The notes beneath the pieces are model-generated. The model did not search any database. It was not told the origin of the DNA and worked only from the letters and a program-made list of their open reading frames with translations. Position numbers and translations under genes: made by a program. This document shows positions 6,818-8,947 of a stretch of DNA of 8,947 nucleotides, piece after piece (positions within the stretch are counted from its first letter, which is position 1; each line of letters starts with the position of its first letter). This DNA is from Kiloniellaceae bacterium (GTDB lineage: Bacteria; Pseudomonadota; Alphaproteobacteria; Kiloniellales; Kiloniellaceae): NCBI GenBank assembly GCA_028280915.1, contig JANQKX010000691.1, positions 1 to 8,947 on the forward strand, written 5' to 3'.

Positions 6818-6900
6818 CGTACGGTCCCGAAAAGCAAATCCTATGAATATGATTTTATTATCATAAAAGAATGTACGTGTTTGGATAGGCCGGCCACGCC
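6818..6900 (+). promoter_or_regulatory. AT-rich gap before the smr gene, with palindrome
   Basis: This 83-bp gap contains TATGAT-TTTATT-ATCATA (6848-6865), a 6-bp inverted repeat, in a block that is strikingly A+T-rich for this window. It could be a promoter or a protein-binding site; it has no GC stem or T-run, so it is not a standard terminator for lutC. An in-frame TAG at 6886-6888 limits the smr start to 6901. The best ribosome-binding match, GATAGG (6884-6889), is eleven bases from that ATG. Confidence 0.35.
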
Positions 6901-7530
6901 ATGGGACGTACGGGTGATAAGGACGGGAAAAAACCGCCACCTTCGGGGCTGACCCAGGAAGACCATGCCCTTTGGCGGGAAGTGACCCGCGATGCCCGCC
7001 CGCTGAAGTCCGCAAAGCTCTCGGAGTCGGCCAAAAAACAGACAGATCCGTCTGAGGCTCCCCGTACAGCGGGGAAGCACCCGGCGAAGGCCAAGAAGGC
7101 CGCCGCGCCGCCTGGAAAACCGACAGGCCCGCCCGCCAAACCGCCACGGCCAACACCACCGGACCTGAGCCACGGCAGCGTGGCGGGTTTGGACAAGCGC
7201 AAGGCCAATCAGCTGAAAAAGGGCCGCTTGGTGATCGAAGGGCGCTTGGACCTGCACGGCATGCACCAGAGCCGGGCCCACGATGTTCTGCTCCGCTTTG
7301 TGACCGAGTCCCAGTTAAGCGGCAAACGTTGCGTTTTGGTCATCACCGGCAAGGGCGGCCCCAAAGGCCGCGACGGCACCGAAGGCGGCATCCTGCGCCA
7401 GGCAGTGCCCCGTTGGCTCAACGAACCGGCTTTACGGCAAAAAATATTATCCTTCGATTATGCGCAACCCAAAGACGGCGGAACTGGCGCTCTATACATC
7501 TTATTGAAGAGAAATCGTACAAAAAGTTAA
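6901..7530 (+). CDS. Smr-domain protein (MutS2 C-terminal-like, putative nuclease/nucleic-acid binding)
   Basis: The C-terminal half (about residues 110-205) is an Smr domain: LVIEGRLDLHGMHQSRAH holds the LDLHG motif, VLVITGKGG is the second conserved loop (TGKG), and the end reads GALYILLKRNR. Smr domains bind or nick DNA or RNA; stand-alone bacterial versions of this class are cytosolic and have no agreed physiological role. The N-terminal 100 residues are polar and rich in Lys, Pro and Ala, probably disordered, apart from a short GLTQEDHALWREVTRDARPL segment that is recurrent in alphaproteobacterial relatives. An upstream in-frame TAG at 6886 fixes ATG 6901 as the first possible start. In many relatives this gene directly follows mltA; here lutABC lies between. 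I give no symbol because naming in this group is not uniform. Confidence 0.9.
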   Translation: MGRTGDKDGKKPPPSGLTQEDHALWREVTRDARPLKSAKLSESAKKQTDPSEAPRTAGKHPAKAKKAAAPPGKPTGPPAKPPRPTPPDLSHGSVAGLDKRKANQLKKGRLVIEGRLDLHGMHQSRAHDVLLRFVTESQLSGKRCVLVITGKGGPKGRDGTEGGILRQAVPRWLNEPALRQKILSFDYAQPKDGGTGALYILLKRNRTKS

Positions 7531-7629
7531 CTTGCAACCCCGGAAGTAACTGGGCACTTAGTAATGGGAAAGGGCGAGGTCAGTTAACCCGTCCATACCC
7601 TAAATAGAAAAAAGTATAGAGAGTGAGAC
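7531..7629 (+). promoter_or_regulatory. Repeat-rich upstream region of the HTH gene
   Basis: The 99-bp gap holds AGTAACTGGG (7545-7554) and AGTAATGGG (7560-7568) as near-direct repeats fifteen bases apart, an inverted pair TAACTG (7547-7552) and CAGTTA (7581-7586), and GTTAAC at 7526-7531 and 7583-7588. TAAATA (7601-7606) and TATAGA (7615-7620) resemble -10 boxes but lack well-placed -35 partners. GAGAGTGAG at 7619-7627 is the ribosome-binding site for ATG 7630. An operator for self-control by the HTH protein is a reasonable guess but unproved. Confidence 0.35.
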
Positions 7630-7980
7630 ATGACGCCCTTTGGCGAAAAATTGAGAAAAATCCGTGCCGCACGGCAAATCTCGTTAAAAGAAATGGCGGC
7701 GGGCTTGCAAATATCGGCCGCTTATCTCTCGGCCATGGAACACGGACATCGCGGTCAACCCAGCCGGCGATTTGTGCACCGTGTCTGTCAGTACCTGAAT
7801 ATTATTTGGGACGAGGCCGAAGAGCTTCAGGCCCTTGCTGATCTATCCCATCCCCGGGTGGTGGTGGACACGGCCGGCCTCAGTCCCCATGCCACGGAGC
7901 TGGCCAACCGCCTGGCCCACCGCATCGGCCAGATGGACGATACGAAAGTCGCCCGTCTCTTGTCGGAAGTCAGAGGATAA
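7630..7980 (+). CDS. XRE-family helix-turn-helix transcriptional regulator
   Basis: Residues about 5-62 form a Cro/C1-type HTH: FGEKLRKIRAARQISLKEMA, then GLQISAAYLSAMEHGHRG as the recognition helix region, and a closing helix FVHRVCQYLNIIWDEAEEL. The remaining 50 residues (VVVDTAGLSPHATELANRLAHRIGQMDDTKVARLLSEVRG) look helical and may allow dimer formation. At 116 residues it is a small DNA-binding protein with no visible ligand or enzyme domain. The start has a good ribosome-binding site (GAGAGTGAG). A gene of this type is, as I recall, common after the smr gene in Rhodospirillales, so it is probably native to this locus and not part of the lut module. Its last 11 bases overlap the convergent hslU gene. 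Targets unknown; autoregulation is possible. Confidence 0.88.
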   Translation: MTPFGEKLRKIRAARQISLKEMAAGLQISAAYLSAMEHGHRGQPSRRFVHRVCQYLNIIWDEAEELQALADLSHPRVVVDTAGLSPHATELANRLAHRIGQMDDTKVARLLSEVRG

Positions 7981-8947
7981 AACGGCTGAGGTCGCGGTTC
8001 TTGGCCAGTTCCCCGACTTTTTCCATCACATCCGAGGCATCGATCTGAATGGTGTCGCCGCTGCGGTCCGTGGCGGTGAAGGAAATGTCCTCCAGGAGCT
8101 TTTCCAGCACCGTGTGCAGGCGCCGGGCGCCGATGTTCTCAACCGAGGTATTGATCTCCGCCGAGAGGTCGGCCAGGGCCTCGATCGCGGCGTCGGTGAA
8201 GTCCAGGGTCACATCCTCGGTTTCCATCAAGGCCTTATACTGACGGATCAGGCTGTTTTCCGGCTCGGTCAGGATGCGCTTGAAGTCGGCGCGTGTCAGG
8301 GCGTTCAGCTCCACCCGGATGGGCAGGCGCCCCTGCAGCTCGGCCAGCATGTCCGAGGGCTTGGCCATGTGGAAGGCGCCCGAGGCGATGAAGAGAATGT
8401 GGTCGGTTTTCACCGTACCGTGCTTGGTGGAGACGGTGGTGCCCTCAATGAGGGGCAGCAGGTCGCGCTGCACACCTTCCCGGGAGACGTCGGCCCCTTG
8501 ACGGTCCGAGCGGGCGGTGATCTTGTCGATCTCGTCCAGGAAAACGATGCCGTGGTTCTCCACGCTGCCGATGGCATCGGCGACCAGGGTTTCCTCGTCC
8601 AGCAGCTTGTCGCTTTCATCGGCGATCAGCACCTCGTAGGACTCGGCCACGGACATTTTGCGTTTCTTGGTGCGGCCGCCACCCAGGGCCTTGCCGAAAA
8701 TGTCGCCCAGGTTGACCATGCCCATGGAGGCACCGGGCATGCCGGGAATGTCCAGGGTGGGCATCTGCATGCCGCTGTTGTCGGAGACGTCGATTTCGAT
8801 TTCCCGATCGTTCAGCTGGCCCTCGCGCAGCATCTTGCGGAATTTTTGCCGGGTGTCGCCGCCGGCATTCTCGCCCACCAAGGCGGTGACCACCCGTTCC
8901 TCGGCGTTCAGCTCGGCCTGGGCCTGAACCTCCTTGCGCAGGCGCTC
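7970..8947 (-). CDS. hslU: ATP-dependent protease ATPase subunit HslU (partial, 5' end outside window)
   Basis: HslU (ClpY) is the AAA+ unfoldase that forms hexamers on the HslV peptidase in the cytoplasm. The frame is open from the right edge (ERLRKEVQAQAELNAEER) and gives 325 residues, so about the first 110, including Walker A, are missing. Visible parts: the I-domain with DNSGMQMPTLDIPGMPG and GGGRTKKRKMSV, Walker B GIVFLDEIDKI (about 8522-8554), sensor 1 in HILFIASGAFHMAKPSDM, the arginine-bearing LQGRLPIRVEL, sensor 2 GARRLHTVLEKL, and the C-terminal LSRFIL, the tail that inserts into HslV to activate it. The GTG at 8893 is internal and not the true start. hslV is usually upstream and would lie to the right. 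The 3' end overlaps the HTH gene by 11 bp. Confidence 0.98.
   Translation of the reverse strand, partial: ERLRKEVQAQAELNAEERVVTALVGENAGGDTRQKFRKMLREGQLNDREIEIDVSDNSGMQMPTLDIPGMPGASMGMVNLGDIFGKALGGGRTKKRKMSVAESYEVLIADESDKLLDEETLVADAIGSVENHGIVFLDEIDKITARSDRQGADVSREGVQRDLLPLIEGTTVSTKHGTVKTDHILFIASGAFHMAKPSDMLAELQGRLPIRVELNALTRADFKRILTEPENSLIRQYKALMETEDVTLDFTDAAIEALADLSAEINTSVENIGARRLHTVLEKLLEDISFTATDRSGDTIQIDASDVMEKVGELAKNRDLSRFIL

Noticed and set aside
6818..6870. Intrinsic terminator after lutC
   Set aside because: The only hairpin has an all-weak A+T stem apart from one G-C pair, and is followed by A residues, not a T-run.
7526..7594. CtrA-type sites (TTAA, seven bases, TTAA) near the GTTAAC copies
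   Set aside because: Each TTAA was checked and neither has a second TTAA at the required spacing.

Overview
The window is GC-rich, gene-dense chromosomal DNA from an alphaproteobacterium, most likely a Rhodospirillales-type organism. The basis is the neighbourhood: secB, fxsA, a Tim44-like gene (timA), mltA, an Smr-domain gene, a small HTH gene and hslU in one cluster, which I recall as a common arrangement near the hisB/hslVU region of that group. No database was searched. I see no mobile element, tRNA, rRNA or CRISPR array.

Left part (1-1712, minus strand). The 5' part of secB (export chaperone) is cut by the left edge. Upstream of it lies fxsA (membrane protein), followed with an ATGA overlap by a histidine-phosphatase-family gene. 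fxsA and timA are divergent over an 84-bp gap that must hold both promoters.

Middle (1713-6817, plus strand). timA (Tim44-like membrane-anchored protein) and mltA (lipoprotein lytic transglycosylase) are followed by a complete lutABC (lldEFG) operon. lutABC encodes the iron-sulfur L-lactate oxidation complex: LutA with two CCG domains, LutB with a LUD domain plus 4Fe-4S ferredoxin domain, and LutC with a LUD domain. No lactate permease or GntR-type LldR regulator is visible. In many relatives mltA is followed directly by the smr gene, so the lut cassette looks like an insertion into that unit.

Right part (6818-8947). An AT-rich gap with a small palindrome precedes the smr gene. After a repeat-rich 99-bp gap comes a 116-residue XRE-family HTH gene. 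Its 3' end overlaps by 11 bp the 3' end of the convergent hslU gene, the ATPase of the HslUV protease, which runs off the right edge.

The themes are envelope and protein quality control (SecB, FxsA, TimA, MltA, HslU) with an inserted lactate-utilisation module. Nothing amounts to a clearly new system. The items most worth a second look are the lut insertion with its altered regulation, a 12-codon mini-ORF whose stop overlaps the mltA start, and repeats in front of the HTH gene. Between the genes there is no gap above 300 bp; the longest is 266-441.
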